Assembly: GCA_045645905.1 (NCBI GenBank)
Contig: JAZRJT010000102.1
Coordinates: forward strand, 1 to 17,747
DNA from: SIG440 sp045645905
GTDB lineage: Bacteria > Bacillota > Clostridia > Monoglobales > Monoglobaceae
DNA: 17,747 nt
Reading direction: 5' to 3'
This document shows, one piece after another, positions 6,646-13,785 of the stretch (position 1 is the first letter of the stretch; every line of letters begins with the position of its first letter). A program made the position numbers and the translations under genes. The notes beneath the pieces were generated by a model. That model saw only the letters and a program-made list of their open reading frames with translations. It was not told the origin of the DNA and did not search any database.

Positions 6646-6858
6646 ATGGAAAATGTATGTAGAATTACAGCGTTTATACTGTTGGCGATAGCGATTGTTA
6701 CAGGATTTGTGGGCGGACTGAGAAGTGAGTCCTTTATGGTGTTTGTAGCTATGACTGCAAGCGGATTTGTGAGCTTTATATCGCTGTATACATTGGGAGA
6801 AGTCCTGGACTATGTAAAATATTTAAATCAGAATATAACAGAACTACGTAGAAAATGA
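6646..6858 (+). CDS. Small two-helix membrane protein, unknown function
   Basis: The product has 70 residues. AGAGGA at 6635-6640 precedes the ATG at 6646; a longer in-frame reading from TTG at 6598 begins inside the -35 box and is unlikely. Two hydrophobic helices lie at about residues 6-24 and 29-50, joined by a short GGLRSES turn. A charged, probably cytoplasmic C-terminal helix follows (EVLDYVKYLNQNITELRRK). I do not recognise a named family. The stop overlaps the start of the next gene (ATGA), so the two are very probably co-translated, with this protein as the membrane partner of the zinc-ribbon protein. That partnership is inferred from the overlap only. Confidence 0.78.
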   Translation: MENVCRITAFILLAIAIVTGFVGGLRSESFMVFVAMTASGFVSFISLYTLGEVLDYVKYLNQNITELRRK

Positions 6859-7025
6859 AAGATAAAAACTCATCAGAGCCTGAAAAACAGGTGTCAATGC
6901 CAAGACCGGCTTATGATATAAGAACGGTCGGTAACGGGAATGCGGATAAATGGATATGTAAAAAATGCAGTGAGGAAAATGAAAGCATATCTCAATTCTG
7001 TAAAAACTGCGGTGAGTATAAATAA
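6855..7025 (+). CDS. 56-residue zinc-ribbon protein
   Basis: The ATG at 6855 overlaps the TGA of the upstream gene (6856-6858). The frame runs 56 codons to TAA at 7023-7025. The N-terminal half is polar and probably disordered (MKDKNSSEPEKQ). The C-terminal half is a compact zinc ribbon, WICKKC (33-38) and FCKNCGEYK (48-56): Cys35, 38, 49 and 52 in a C-x2-C-x10-C-x2-C pattern. Such ribbons bind one Zn2+ and act as protein or nucleic-acid contact modules. No catalytic domain is present. The gene has no ribosome binding site of its own beyond the end of the upstream gene (GTAGAAA), which fits translational coupling. Its function is unknown. Confidence 0.8.
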   Translation: MKDKNSSEPEKQVSMPRPAYDIRTVGNGNADKWICKKCSEENESISQFCKNCGEYK

Positions 7026-7040
7026 AGGTCTTAAAACCGA

Positions 7041-7067
7041 ACGCCCCTGCTGTATCAGCAAGGGCGT
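7041..7067. terminator. Convergent terminator between the zinc-ribbon gene and rnj
   Basis: ACGCCC and TGCTG pair with CAGCA and GGGCGT across the loop TAT, giving a strong GC-rich hairpin 10 bp before the rnj stop. The T-rich tails are short on both sides (ATTTGTGTTT on plus, GGTTTTAAG on minus). It may serve both converging transcripts. Confidence 0.7.
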
Positions 7068-7076
7068 CATTTGTGT

Positions 7077-8741
7077 TTAAATGTCCATAATAACCGGCAA
7101 TATCATCGGCTTTCTCTTTGTTTTTTCAAAGATAAATGAGCCAAGCTCGTTTTTAACGTGTGATTTAAGACTTGCCCAGTCAAGAGTGTGATTGTCAAGA
7201 CAGGTGTTTACGATGTCGGCGGTTTTTATTCGCATACTCTCCATTAAATCCTCGGATTCACGGACATATACAAAGCCTCGGGATATAATGTCGGGGCCGG
7301 CAACAACCGTCTGACTTGCGTGGTCGATTGTCATTACAACAACAATCAAACCATCCTCTGACAGATGCTTGCGGTCACGAAGAACGATAGAACCAACATC
7401 TCCGACGCCTAAGCCATCAACCAGAACCTTGCCCGAGGGCACAATTCCGGTGATTTTTGCCCCGCTTTTGGAAACCTCAAGAACCTGACCGTTTTCCATC
7501 ATAAAGATGTTCTTTGAATCAATTCCCATCTGCAAAGCCAGAGAGCGGTGTCGGCTCAGATGCTTGAATTCGCCGTGAACGGGCATAAAATATTTGGGTT
7601 TCGCAAGAGCAAGAATGATTTTAAGTTCTTCCTGACAGGCGTGTCCTGATACGTGAACATCGGCTAAGGATTCATAAATTACTTCTGCTCCGTGTTTGAG
7701 AAGCTCGTTTATTACGTTTGAAATTGCTTTTTCGTTGCCTGGTATAGGGCTTGCTGAAATGATAACAAGGTCATCTGCTTCGATGTTTACCTTTTTGTGA
7801 CCTGAAAACGCCATACGCGACAGTGCTGACATAGTTTCGCCCTGACTGCCTGTGGTGATAATGACAAGCTGTTCCTTGGAATATCTGCCGATTTCGTCAA
7901 GCTTTATCAGGGTATTTTTGGGGATATCCATATACCCAAGCTCAATTGCGGCAGTAAGAACATTTTCCATACTGCGTCCCGAAACCGCAACCTTTCTGCC
8001 GTATTTCACCGCAGCATTGATAATCTGCTGAACGCGGTGAATGTTAGAGGCAAAGGTGGCAACAAAAATTCGTTTGCTACAGTTGTCAAATACACTGTCA
8101 AAGGTTGCACCTACGGTACTTTCGCTCATTGTATAACCCTTACGCTCGGCATTTGTGCTGTCTGACATAAGGAGCAAAACGCCCTTTCTGCCAAGCTCGC
8201 CTATACGGCCAAGGTCAATCATTTCGCCGTCTATTGGTGTTGAGTCAATTTTAAAGTCACCCGTGTGTAGAATTGTTCCTGCAGGGGTGTGTAGAGCAAT
8301 AGCAACCGCATCTGCGATACTGTGGTTTGACCGAATGAATTCAACCTTGAATTCCCCAAGTGAAAATGTTGCTCCGGGACTTATAACATTGAGCTTTGAA
8401 GAGCCTAAAATACCATGCTCTTCAAGTTTGTTTTTAAGTATTCCCAAAGTCAGCTTTGTGCCGTAAACGGGCACATTAAACTCTTTCAGGACATAAGGGA
8501 TGGCTCCGATATGATCTTCATGACCATGAGTAAGAACAATACCGCGTATTCTGTTTTTATGCTTTTGCAGATAGGTTATATCGGGTATAACCATATCAAT
8601 TCCCAACATATCGTCGTCAGGAAATGCAAGGCCTGCATCAAGAATAATCAGGTCGCTTCCATACTCGAAGACTGTCATATTTTTTCCGATCTCGTGCAGC
8701 CCTCCAAGTGGTGTAATCTTGATTTTTTTACTTTTTTGCAA
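7077..8741 (-). CDS. rnj: Ribonuclease J
   Basis: The 554-residue product has the usual length of RNase J, the metallo-beta-lactamase/beta-CASP nuclease that cuts RNA internally and degrades it 5' to 3' in Firmicutes. The catalytic HGHEDH motif is at 72-77. Further zinc ligands lie around SNHSIADA (138-145) and HTGDFK (159-164). SDSTNAE (193-199) and VHVSGHA in the beta-CASP part, and PVHGEFKHL, are also family-typical. The C-terminal domain carries GLGVGDVG and DHASQTVVAGPDIISRGF. The start codon is TTG, supported by AGGAGG eight bases upstream and by the normal N-terminus (KIKITPLGGLHEIGKN). Only one paralogue (J1 or J2) is visible, so no number is assigned. It is a single-gene unit divergent from pflB. 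Confidence 0.96.
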   Translation of the reverse strand: MQKSKKIKITPLGGLHEIGKNMTVFEYGSDLIILDAGLAFPDDDMLGIDMVIPDITYLQKHKNRIRGIVLTHGHEDHIGAIPYVLKEFNVPVYGTKLTLGILKNKLEEHGILGSSKLNVISPGATFSLGEFKVEFIRSNHSIADAVAIALHTPAGTILHTGDFKIDSTPIDGEMIDLGRIGELGRKGVLLLMSDSTNAERKGYTMSESTVGATFDSVFDNCSKRIFVATFASNIHRVQQIINAAVKYGRKVAVSGRSMENVLTAAIELGYMDIPKNTLIKLDEIGRYSKEQLVIITTGSQGETMSALSRMAFSGHKKVNIEADDLVIISASPIPGNEKAISNVINELLKHGAEVIYESLADVHVSGHACQEELKIILALAKPKYFMPVHGEFKHLSRHRSLALQMGIDSKNIFMMENGQVLEVSKSGAKITGIVPSGKVLVDGLGVGDVGSIVLRDRKHLSEDGLIVVVMTIDHASQTVVAGPDIISRGFVYVRESEDLMESMRIKTADIVNTCLDNHTLDWASLKSHVKNELGSFIFEKTKRKPMILPVIMDI

Positions 8742-8879
8742 AAAACTATCCTCCTGTTGTATATAAAATTTTAGCCGCTCTGTATCAATGAACCGACTTA
8801 GTCTGATATTGGTTTACTTAAGGTCAGATTCGTATAACTAATGTCAAGCTAATGTGCCGGTAACATTCAACTACGATGT

Positions 8880-8908
8880 ATTATATACTAAATTTCCTTA
8901 TTTTGCAA
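8880..8908 (-). promoter_or_regulatory. Promoter of rnj
   Basis: Minus-strand TTGCAA (8908-8903), 17 bp and TATAAT (8885-8880). Transcription would start near 8873, leaving a leader of about 130 nt. That leader has no obvious riboswitch but contains the direct repeat ACATTAG-CTTG-ACATTAG and a purine-rich ribosome binding site. Confidence 0.78.
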
Positions 8909-8911
8909 GGG

Positions 8912-8959
8912 TTTTGGAAATATTTACAGATAGATTTTTGGAAATATTTCCATATAGAT
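8912..8959. repeat. Two 24-bp tandem repeats between the rnj and pflB promoters
   Basis: Two 24-bp units, 8912-8935 and 8936-8959, share TTTTGGAAATATTT and TAGAT and differ at two central positions. A six-base start of a third unit follows. The second unit contains the perfect palindrome GGAAATATTTCC (8940-8951); the first has GGAAATATTTAC (8916-8927). They abut the -35 box of rnj. They look like paired protein-binding sites, but no regulator can be named. Confidence 0.55.
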
Positions 8960-9025
8960 TTTTCCCTATAATTATATTAGTATTCATCAAGTGCAAAAAA
9001 ATTTAAAAAATGTTGAATATTTAGT

Positions 9026-9054
9026 TTGACAATGACTGAAGTTTGTTGTATAAT
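9026..9054 (+). promoter_or_regulatory. Promoter of the pflBA operon
   Basis: A perfect TTGACA (9026-9031), 17 bp and TATAAT (9049-9054). Transcription would start around 9061, just before the ZTP aptamer. Confidence 0.9.
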
Positions 9055-9070
9055 AGAAATATAAAAAATT

Positions 9071-9147
9071 AAACAGTCCCTGTAACTGGCGGAATGCAGA
9101 GTATACTGTGAGGGAACAGGGATTAATATTTAGTCGACCGCCTGGGC
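9071..9147 (+). promoter_or_regulatory. ZTP (pfl motif) riboswitch upstream of pflB
   Basis: The leader shows the ZTP aptamer layout. The outer stem TCCCTGT (9077-9083) pairs with ACAGGGA (9116-9122). The invariant ACTGGCGGA lies inside it, followed by a small GCAG/CTGT hairpin. After a short linker comes the hallmark CCGCCTGGGC (9138-9147). GGCGG (9088-9092) can pair with CCGCC (9138-9142) to make the family pseudoknot. ZTP or ZMP accumulates when 10-formyl-tetrahydrofolate is short. Ligand binding normally disrupts the adjacent terminator and turns expression on, here raising formate production for folate charging. Confidence 0.93.
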
Positions 9148-9176
9148 ATCCTTATTTTCGTACATAGGATGTTTTT
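9147..9176 (+). terminator. Expression-platform terminator of the ZTP riboswitch
   Basis: CATCCTTA (9147-9154) pairs with the TA and GGATG arm ending at 9171, followed by T5 (9172-9176). The 5' arm starts at the last base of the aptamer hallmark CCGCCTGGGC, so ligand-stabilised pseudoknot and terminator compete. Confidence 0.85.
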
Positions 9177-9205
9177 ACTTTTTTACAGAAAGAGAGATGA
9201 TTATT

Positions 9206-11434
9206 ATGTCATATTGGAGAGGATTTAACAAATCAGAATGGACAAATAAAATAGATGTAGCTGATTTTATCAAACAAAACTATACACCGTATACCGGTGA
9301 TGCATCTTTTCTTAAGGGAACGACCAAGCGTACAGAACGTGTTCTGGCGCGAGTTCAGGAACTTCTGATTGAAGAAAATAAAAACGGTGGTGTGCTCAGC
9401 GTTGAACCAGACCGTGTATCGTCGCTTTTGACATTCGAGCCCGGATATATTATAAAGGGTGATGATATAATTGTGGGACTTCAGACAGATGAGCCACTTA
9501 AAAGAGCAGTTAACCCGTTTGCCGGATATCGCAATGCTGTACAGGCATGCAAGGCGTACGGTTATGAAATCGGCAAAAATGTTGAAAACGAATTTAAATA
9601 CCGCACAACGCACAATACGGGTGTTTTCCGCGTATATACAGACACAATGAAAAAAGCAAGACATGTTGGTGTGCTTACCGGTCTTCCTGATGCCTATGCC
9701 CGTGGCAGAATTATCGGTGACTACCGCAGAATTGCCCTTTACGGTATGGATTACCTTATCGAACAGCGTCAGCTTGATAAAAAGCGTATAAGCGAAAGGG
9801 ATATGTCGGCAGATACAATTCAGCTTATTGAGGATATCGAAAAACAGCTTGAATTTATGAAACAGCTTGTTGTTATGGCAGGGCAGTATGGTTGTGACAT
9901 TACCCGTCCTGCAAATAATGCATTAGAGGCAGTTCAGTGGCTGTATTTTGGTTATTTGGGTGCTGTTAAAGAGCAAAACGGTGCTGCCAACAGTATCGGT
10001 CGTATTTCTGCATTTATTGATATCTATATTCAGCGAGATATTGAAGAAGGAACTCTTGATGAAATGTCTGCTCAGGAGCTTATTGATGATTTAGTTCTTA
10101 AAATGCGTCTTGTACGTCATCTGCGTACTCCTGAATATAACGAACTTTTTGCCGGAGACCCGGTTTGGGTTACCTGCTCGCTGGCAGGTATGACTGAGGA
10201 CGGAAGACCTATGGTTACAAAAACCTGCTTCAGATTCCTGCAGACTCTTTATAATCTTGGCCCCAGTGCCGAGCCTAATATTACTGTTCTTTGGGCTCAG
10301 GATTTACCCAAAGGTTTTAAAGAATTCTGTGCAAAAGTTTCAATTGATACAGATTCAATTCAGTACGAAAATGACGAAGTTATGCGCAAAGATTTTGGTG
10401 ATGACTATGCAATTGCCTGCTGTGTGTCAGCAATGAAGGTGGGCAAGCAGATGCAGTTCTTTGGTGCAAGATGTAACCTTGCTAAGGTTCTTCTTATGGC
10501 GCTTAACGGCGGTAAGGATGAAGTTTATGGCGAGCAGGTTGCACCCGAAGGCAAGACCTTTGAGGAAGGCAAACCACTTGATTATGATGAGGTTTTGGAG
10601 GCATTTAAGGAATATGCAGCCTGGATGGCAAAGTTGTATGTAAACACAATGAATGTTATTCATTATATGCACGACCATTATGCTTACGAAAGATTGATGA
10701 TGTCATTTCATGATGCAGAACCTGAACGTCTTATGGCATTTGGTATCAGTGGTCTCAGCGTTTTGGCAGACAGCCTTAGTGCAATTAAATATGCAAAGGT
10801 TACCCCCGTTAAAGATGAACGAGGTATGATTGTTGACTTTAAGACCGAAGGTGACTTCCCCAAATACGGCAACGATGATGACCGTGCGGATGAAATTGCA
10901 AAGTGGATTACGGAATTTTTCTATGCAGAACTTTGCAAGACAAAAACATATCGTGGTGCAAAGCACACACTTTCAATCCTTACAATCACATCAAATGTTG
11001 TTTACGGCAAAAAGACAGGCTCGACACCCGATGGAAGAAAGGCAGGCGAACCCTTTGCTCCTGGTGCAAACCCAATGCACGGCAGAGATGCCGAGGGTGC
11101 GTTGGCATCTCTTAACTCGGTGGCAAAGCTTTGCTATGATTGTTGTCAGGACGGTATTTCAAACACCTTTTCAATTACTCCCGAAACTTTGGGATGCGAT
11201 AACGACGACCGCATAGAAAAGCTGGTAGCGATTCTTGATGGATACTTTGCACAGAATGCACATCATCTTAATGTAAATGTGCTCAATCGTCAAAAACTTA
11301 TTGATGCAATGAATGACCCCACACTTTATCCGTCACTTACCATCCGTGTAAGTGGTTATGCGGTTAACTTTAACAAGCTGACCCGTGATAAGCAGTTGGA
11401 GGTTATTTCAAGAACCTTCCACGAAAAAATGTAA
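9206..11434 (+). CDS. pflB: Pyruvate formate-lyase (formate C-acetyltransferase)
   Basis: The glycyl-radical enzyme converts pyruvate and CoA to acetyl-CoA and formate in anaerobic cytoplasm. The adjacent catalytic cysteines are Cys405-Cys406 in ACCVSAMKVGKQMQFFGAR. The radical glycine is Gly717 in RVSGYAVNF close to the C-terminus. The beginning (YWRGFNKSEW) and the FIKQNYTPYTGD segment are typical. I chose ATG 9206, giving 742 residues, because GAGAG lies 9 nt upstream; an in-frame ATG at 9197 directly abuts that sequence. pflA follows after 11 bp, forming an operon under ZTP control. The sequence appears intact throughout. Confidence 0.97.
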   Translation: MSYWRGFNKSEWTNKIDVADFIKQNYTPYTGDASFLKGTTKRTERVLARVQELLIEENKNGGVLSVEPDRVSSLLTFEPGYIIKGDDIIVGLQTDEPLKRAVNPFAGYRNAVQACKAYGYEIGKNVENEFKYRTTHNTGVFRVYTDTMKKARHVGVLTGLPDAYARGRIIGDYRRIALYGMDYLIEQRQLDKKRISERDMSADTIQLIEDIEKQLEFMKQLVVMAGQYGCDITRPANNALEAVQWLYFGYLGAVKEQNGAANSIGRISAFIDIYIQRDIEEGTLDEMSAQELIDDLVLKMRLVRHLRTPEYNELFAGDPVWVTCSLAGMTEDGRPMVTKTCFRFLQTLYNLGPSAEPNITVLWAQDLPKGFKEFCAKVSIDTDSIQYENDEVMRKDFGDDYAIACCVSAMKVGKQMQFFGARCNLAKVLLMALNGGKDEVYGEQVAPEGKTFEEGKPLDYDEVLEAFKEYAAWMAKLYVNTMNVIHYMHDHYAYERLMMSFHDAEPERLMAFGISGLSVLADSLSAIKYAKVTPVKDERGMIVDFKTEGDFPKYGNDDDRADEIAKWITEFFYAELCKTKTYRGAKHTLSILTITSNVVYGKKTGSTPDGRKAGEPFAPGANPMHGRDAEGALASLNSVAKLCYDCCQDGISNTFSITPETLGCDNDDRIEKLVAILDGYFAQNAHHLNVNVLNRQKLIDAMNDPTLYPSLTIRVSGYAVNFNKLTRDKQLEVISRTFHEKM

Positions 11435-11445
11435 GGTGATTCAGC

Positions 11446-12159
11446 ATGGAAGGTTTTGTACATTCCTTTGAGAGCTTGGCCGCAGTTGACGGTATAGGAC
11501 TTCGGTGTGCGGTGTTTCTTGCGGGATGCCCTTTGCGTTGTGCCTACTGTCATAACCCTGACACATGGAGCGGAGCGGGGCAGAAAATAGGTGCAGATGC
11601 CTTGGTTAAAAAAATTGCTAGGTACAAGCCATATTTTAAAGATAGTGGTGGAGTAACCTTTTCAGGCGGTGAACCGCTTTTGCAGGCAGAGTTTATCTGC
11701 AAATGTGTTCCTTTGTTGCAAAATATGAGTATTAATTATGCAATAGATACATCAGGTGCGGTGGAGCTTTCAGATTCTGTCAGGTTTGTTCTTGAAAAAT
11801 CACAGATGGTGATTCTTGACCTTAAATTCTGGGATGATGAAAGCTATATCAAATATACAGGCAAGGATATGAGCAGAACATTAGAGATGCTTAACTTTCT
11901 TGAAAGTATTGGCAAGCGTATATGGGTTCGCACGGTGATTGTTCCTGGTATAAATGACAGCAAAGAGGTACTCGACAGATATATTAAACTTATAAAGGAT
12001 TTTAATTGTATTGAAAAATACGAGCTTTTAGGCTTTCATACAATGGGTTTTTATAAGTATGAAAAACTGGGAATAGAAAATCCCTTTGCAGACATTTCTG
12101 ACCTTGATAATGACGTTAAAGAACGACTGCAAAAGTATGCAAATAAACAATTAAAATAA
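11446..12159 (+). CDS. pflA: Pyruvate formate-lyase activating enzyme
   Basis: A 237-residue radical SAM protein, full length for the family. CPLRCAYC (28-35) is the CxxxCxxC motif holding the 4Fe-4S cluster (Cys28, 32, 35), and TFSGGEPLLQ is the SAM-binding GGE region. The enzyme abstracts hydrogen from the catalytic glycine of PflB to create its radical. AAGGTG precedes the ATG in the 11-bp gap after pflB, so the two genes are co-transcribed. The usual DGPG near the N-terminus reads DGIG here, a minor variation. A strong terminator follows. Confidence 0.96.
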   Translation: MEGFVHSFESLAAVDGIGLRCAVFLAGCPLRCAYCHNPDTWSGAGQKIGADALVKKIARYKPYFKDSGGVTFSGGEPLLQAEFICKCVPLLQNMSINYAIDTSGAVELSDSVRFVLEKSQMVILDLKFWDDESYIKYTGKDMSRTLEMLNFLESIGKRIWVRTVIVPGINDSKEVLDRYIKLIKDFNCIEKYELLGFHTMGFYKYEKLGIENPFADISDLDNDVKERLQKYANKQLK

Positions 12160-12161
12160 TC

Positions 12162-12199
12162 AAAAGGAACTGTTGTTTTCAAATCAACAGTTCCTTTTT
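12162..12199 (+). terminator. Terminator of the pflBA operon
   Basis: AAAAGGAACTGTTG (12162-12175) pairs perfectly with CAACAGTTCCTTTT (12185-12198) across a 9-nt loop, ending in T5. Confidence 0.93.
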
Positions 12200-12207
12200 C
12201 GTTATAC

Positions 12208-12240
12208 AAAAAACCGATGAAATCAAGTGATTTCATCGGT
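12208..12240 (-). terminator. Terminator of tRNA-Lys(CTT)
   Basis: Read on the minus strand, ACCGATGAAATCA (12240-12228) pairs with its complement ending at 12213 and is followed by a T run (12212-12208). It starts one base after the tRNA CCA and is separate from the pflA terminator on the other strand. Confidence 0.9.
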
Positions 12241-12241
12241 C

Positions 12242-12317
12242 TGGTACACCTTCAGGGACTCGAACCCTGGACACCCTGATTAAGAGTCAGGTGCTCTACC
12301 AGCTGAGCTAAAGGTGC
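12242..12317 (-). tRNA. tRNA-Lys (anticodon CTT)
   Basis: A 76-nt cloverleaf on the minus strand with encoded CCA (12244-12242). Acceptor arms GCACCTT and AAGGTGT pair with one G-U. The anticodon stem CCTGA/TCAGG encloses CTCTTAA, giving anticodon CTT for AAG codons. The D-arm (AGCTCAGCTGGTAGAG) and the T-arm with GTTCGAG are standard. It has its own promoter and terminator, convergent with pflBA. Confidence 0.96.
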
Positions 12318-12350
12318 ATTTGGTTTGTCCGTTGCAGTTGCAACTATTAG

Positions 12351-12379
12351 AGTATACTCTTTTTTTTGTAATTTGTCAA
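12351..12379 (-). promoter_or_regulatory. Promoter of tRNA-Lys(CTT)
   Basis: Minus-strand TTGACA (12379-12374), 17 bp and TATACT (12356-12351), about 34 bp upstream of the tRNA 5' end. The rest of the interval to 12470 is AT-rich with nothing I can identify. Confidence 0.88.
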
Positions 12380-12470
12380 CCCTTTTTCAGAAAAAAATTA
12401 AAAATTTTTATTTTTTTAACATCACAGGCCAAATTTATTTTATTGTGACGGGATATAACTGATTTATTTG

Positions 12471-12499
12471 TTTACAACGACTTGGTGATGTGTTAAAAT
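12471..12499 (+). promoter_or_regulatory. Promoter of the ZIP transporter operon
   Basis: TTTACA (12471-12476), 17 bp and TAAAAT (12494-12499). AAGGAG at 12508-12513 and the ATG at 12522 follow closely. No metal-responsive operator is recognisable. Confidence 0.65.
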
Positions 12500-12521
12500 G
12501 TATAGATAAGGAGTGATTTTT

Positions 12522-13274
12522 ATGAAAATGGTTTTAATCACCGCCCTTGGTGTTGGCGGTGCAACGATAATCGGCTCGATTATCGGGTTTATATTTAAAA
12601 AGATGTCCCACAAGTTTTCGGATATAGTACTTTCATTTGCAGCGGGTGTAATGCTTGCAGCGGCTGTACTTGGTCTTGTTATGCCGTCACTTGAATATGG
12701 CGGAAAATATGGGATTATAGTTACCGTAGCAGGTATATTTTCAGGTGCACTGTGCCTTAATCTGATTGATAAACTGGTTCCTCACCTTCACAAGATTATG
12801 GGGGGAGCTGAGGAGAGCCATAATAATGCAAACTTAAGCAAGGTTTTGCTTTTTGTGATGGCAATCGGCATCCACAATCTGCCCGAAGGTATTGCGGCAG
12901 GTGTTGGTTTTGGCTCGGGAAACACGTCTCAGGCGTTAATAATTGCAGGGGGTATTGCCCTTCAAAACATCCCCGAAGGCATGGTTATAATTTCTCCAAT
13001 GCTTGCGGCAGGAGTTTCTCCTCGCAAGACCTTTATCTGTGCTATGATAACAGGATTGGTAGAGGTTGTAGGAACGCTGATAGGCTATTTTGCGGTGAGC
13101 CTTTCGACGGCTGTTCTGCCCTTTGCATTAGCATTTGCAGGCGGTACAATGCTTTATGTTGTCAGCGACGAAATGATTCCTGAAACTCATGCTCACGGTG
13201 GTGAACGCGGTGCGACATACGCACTTCTGGTAGGATTTTGCGTAATGCTTATCTCGGATGTCTTGCTTGGTTAA
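12522..13274 (+). CDS. ZIP-family metal transporter
   Basis: The 250-residue product has about eight membrane helices and belongs to the ZIP family, which moves Zn2+ and sometimes Fe2+ or Mn2+ into the cytoplasm. Both metal-site signatures are present: HNLPEG (118-123) in helix 4 and QNIPEG (148-153) in helix 5. A short His-containing loop (HLHK, 88-91; EESHNN, 98-102) lies between helices 3 and 4, and DEMIPETHAH (216-225) lies in the last third. The start is ATG 12522, with AAGGAG eight bases upstream; an in-frame GTG at 12513 overlaps that site. It is the first gene of an apparent three-gene unit. The exact metal cannot be read from sequence. Confidence 0.92.
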   Translation: MKMVLITALGVGGATIIGSIIGFIFKKMSHKFSDIVLSFAAGVMLAAAVLGLVMPSLEYGGKYGIIVTVAGIFSGALCLNLIDKLVPHLHKIMGGAEESHNNANLSKVLLFVMAIGIHNLPEGIAAGVGFGSGNTSQALIIAGGIALQNIPEGMVIISPMLAAGVSPRKTFICAMITGLVEVVGTLIGYFAVSLSTAVLPFALAFAGGTMLYVVSDEMIPETHAHGGERGATYALLVGFCVMLISDVLLG

Positions 13275-13302
13275 AATACAGATATAGTTAAGGAAAAATT
13301 TT

Positions 13303-13782
13303 ATGATTAAACACCCAATAAAGCCTTTGTTTGATGATAATTCAAAAATACTTATACTTGGTAGCTTTCCGTCTGTGAAGTCACGGGAGCAGATGTTCTT
13401 TTATGGGCATCCGCAGAATAGATTTTGGCGTGTAGTGGCAGAAGTTTTTGGGAAAAATGTGCCGCAGACTATTAAAGAAAAGAGAACTCTACTGCTTTCT
13501 TGCGGGGTGGCGGTATGGGATGTAGTTGCATCTTGTGATATCGAGGGCAGCTCTGACAGCTCAATTAAGAATGTTGTTGCAAATGATATAAGTGTGATAC
13601 TTGACCATGCTGATATAAAACAGATTTTTGTTAACGGAAAAACAGCAGAGAGATATTATAATAAGTATTTAAAGGTAAAGACGGGTAAAGAGGCAATATG
13701 TCTGCCATCAACATCCCCTGCCAATGCTGCCTGGTCGATTGAAAGGCTGACAGATGCGTGGAGGGTAATAAAGGAGTGTTAA
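13303..13782 (+). CDS. Hypoxanthine (deoxyinosine)-DNA glycosylase, UDG superfamily
   Basis: The 159-residue product matches the small family-6 members of the uracil-DNA glycosylase superfamily, which remove hypoxanthine formed by adenine deamination. LGSFPS (19-24) is the nucleotide-binding motif, HPQNRFW (36-42) carries Asn39, the residue position reported as important in this family, and LPSTSPANA near the C-terminus is the substrate-contacting motif. It lacks the GQDPY motif of canonical Ung. AAGGAA precedes the ATG. It lies 28 bp after the ZIP gene, and the trmO ribosome binding site lies within its end, so co-transcription is likely. The specificity is assigned by family only. Confidence 0.87.
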   Translation: MIKHPIKPLFDDNSKILILGSFPSVKSREQMFFYGHPQNRFWRVVAEVFGKNVPQTIKEKRTLLLSCGVAVWDVVASCDIEGSSDSSIKNVVANDISVILDHADIKQIFVNGKTAERYYNKYLKVKTGKEAICLPSTSPANAAWSIERLTDAWRVIKEC

Positions 13783-13785
13783 GAT

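Noticed and set aside
8960..9025. Possible redox (Rex or FNR) site before pflB
   Set aside because: No TTGTGAA-type or TTGAT-N4-ATCAA-type sequence of adequate quality is present in this AT-rich stretch.
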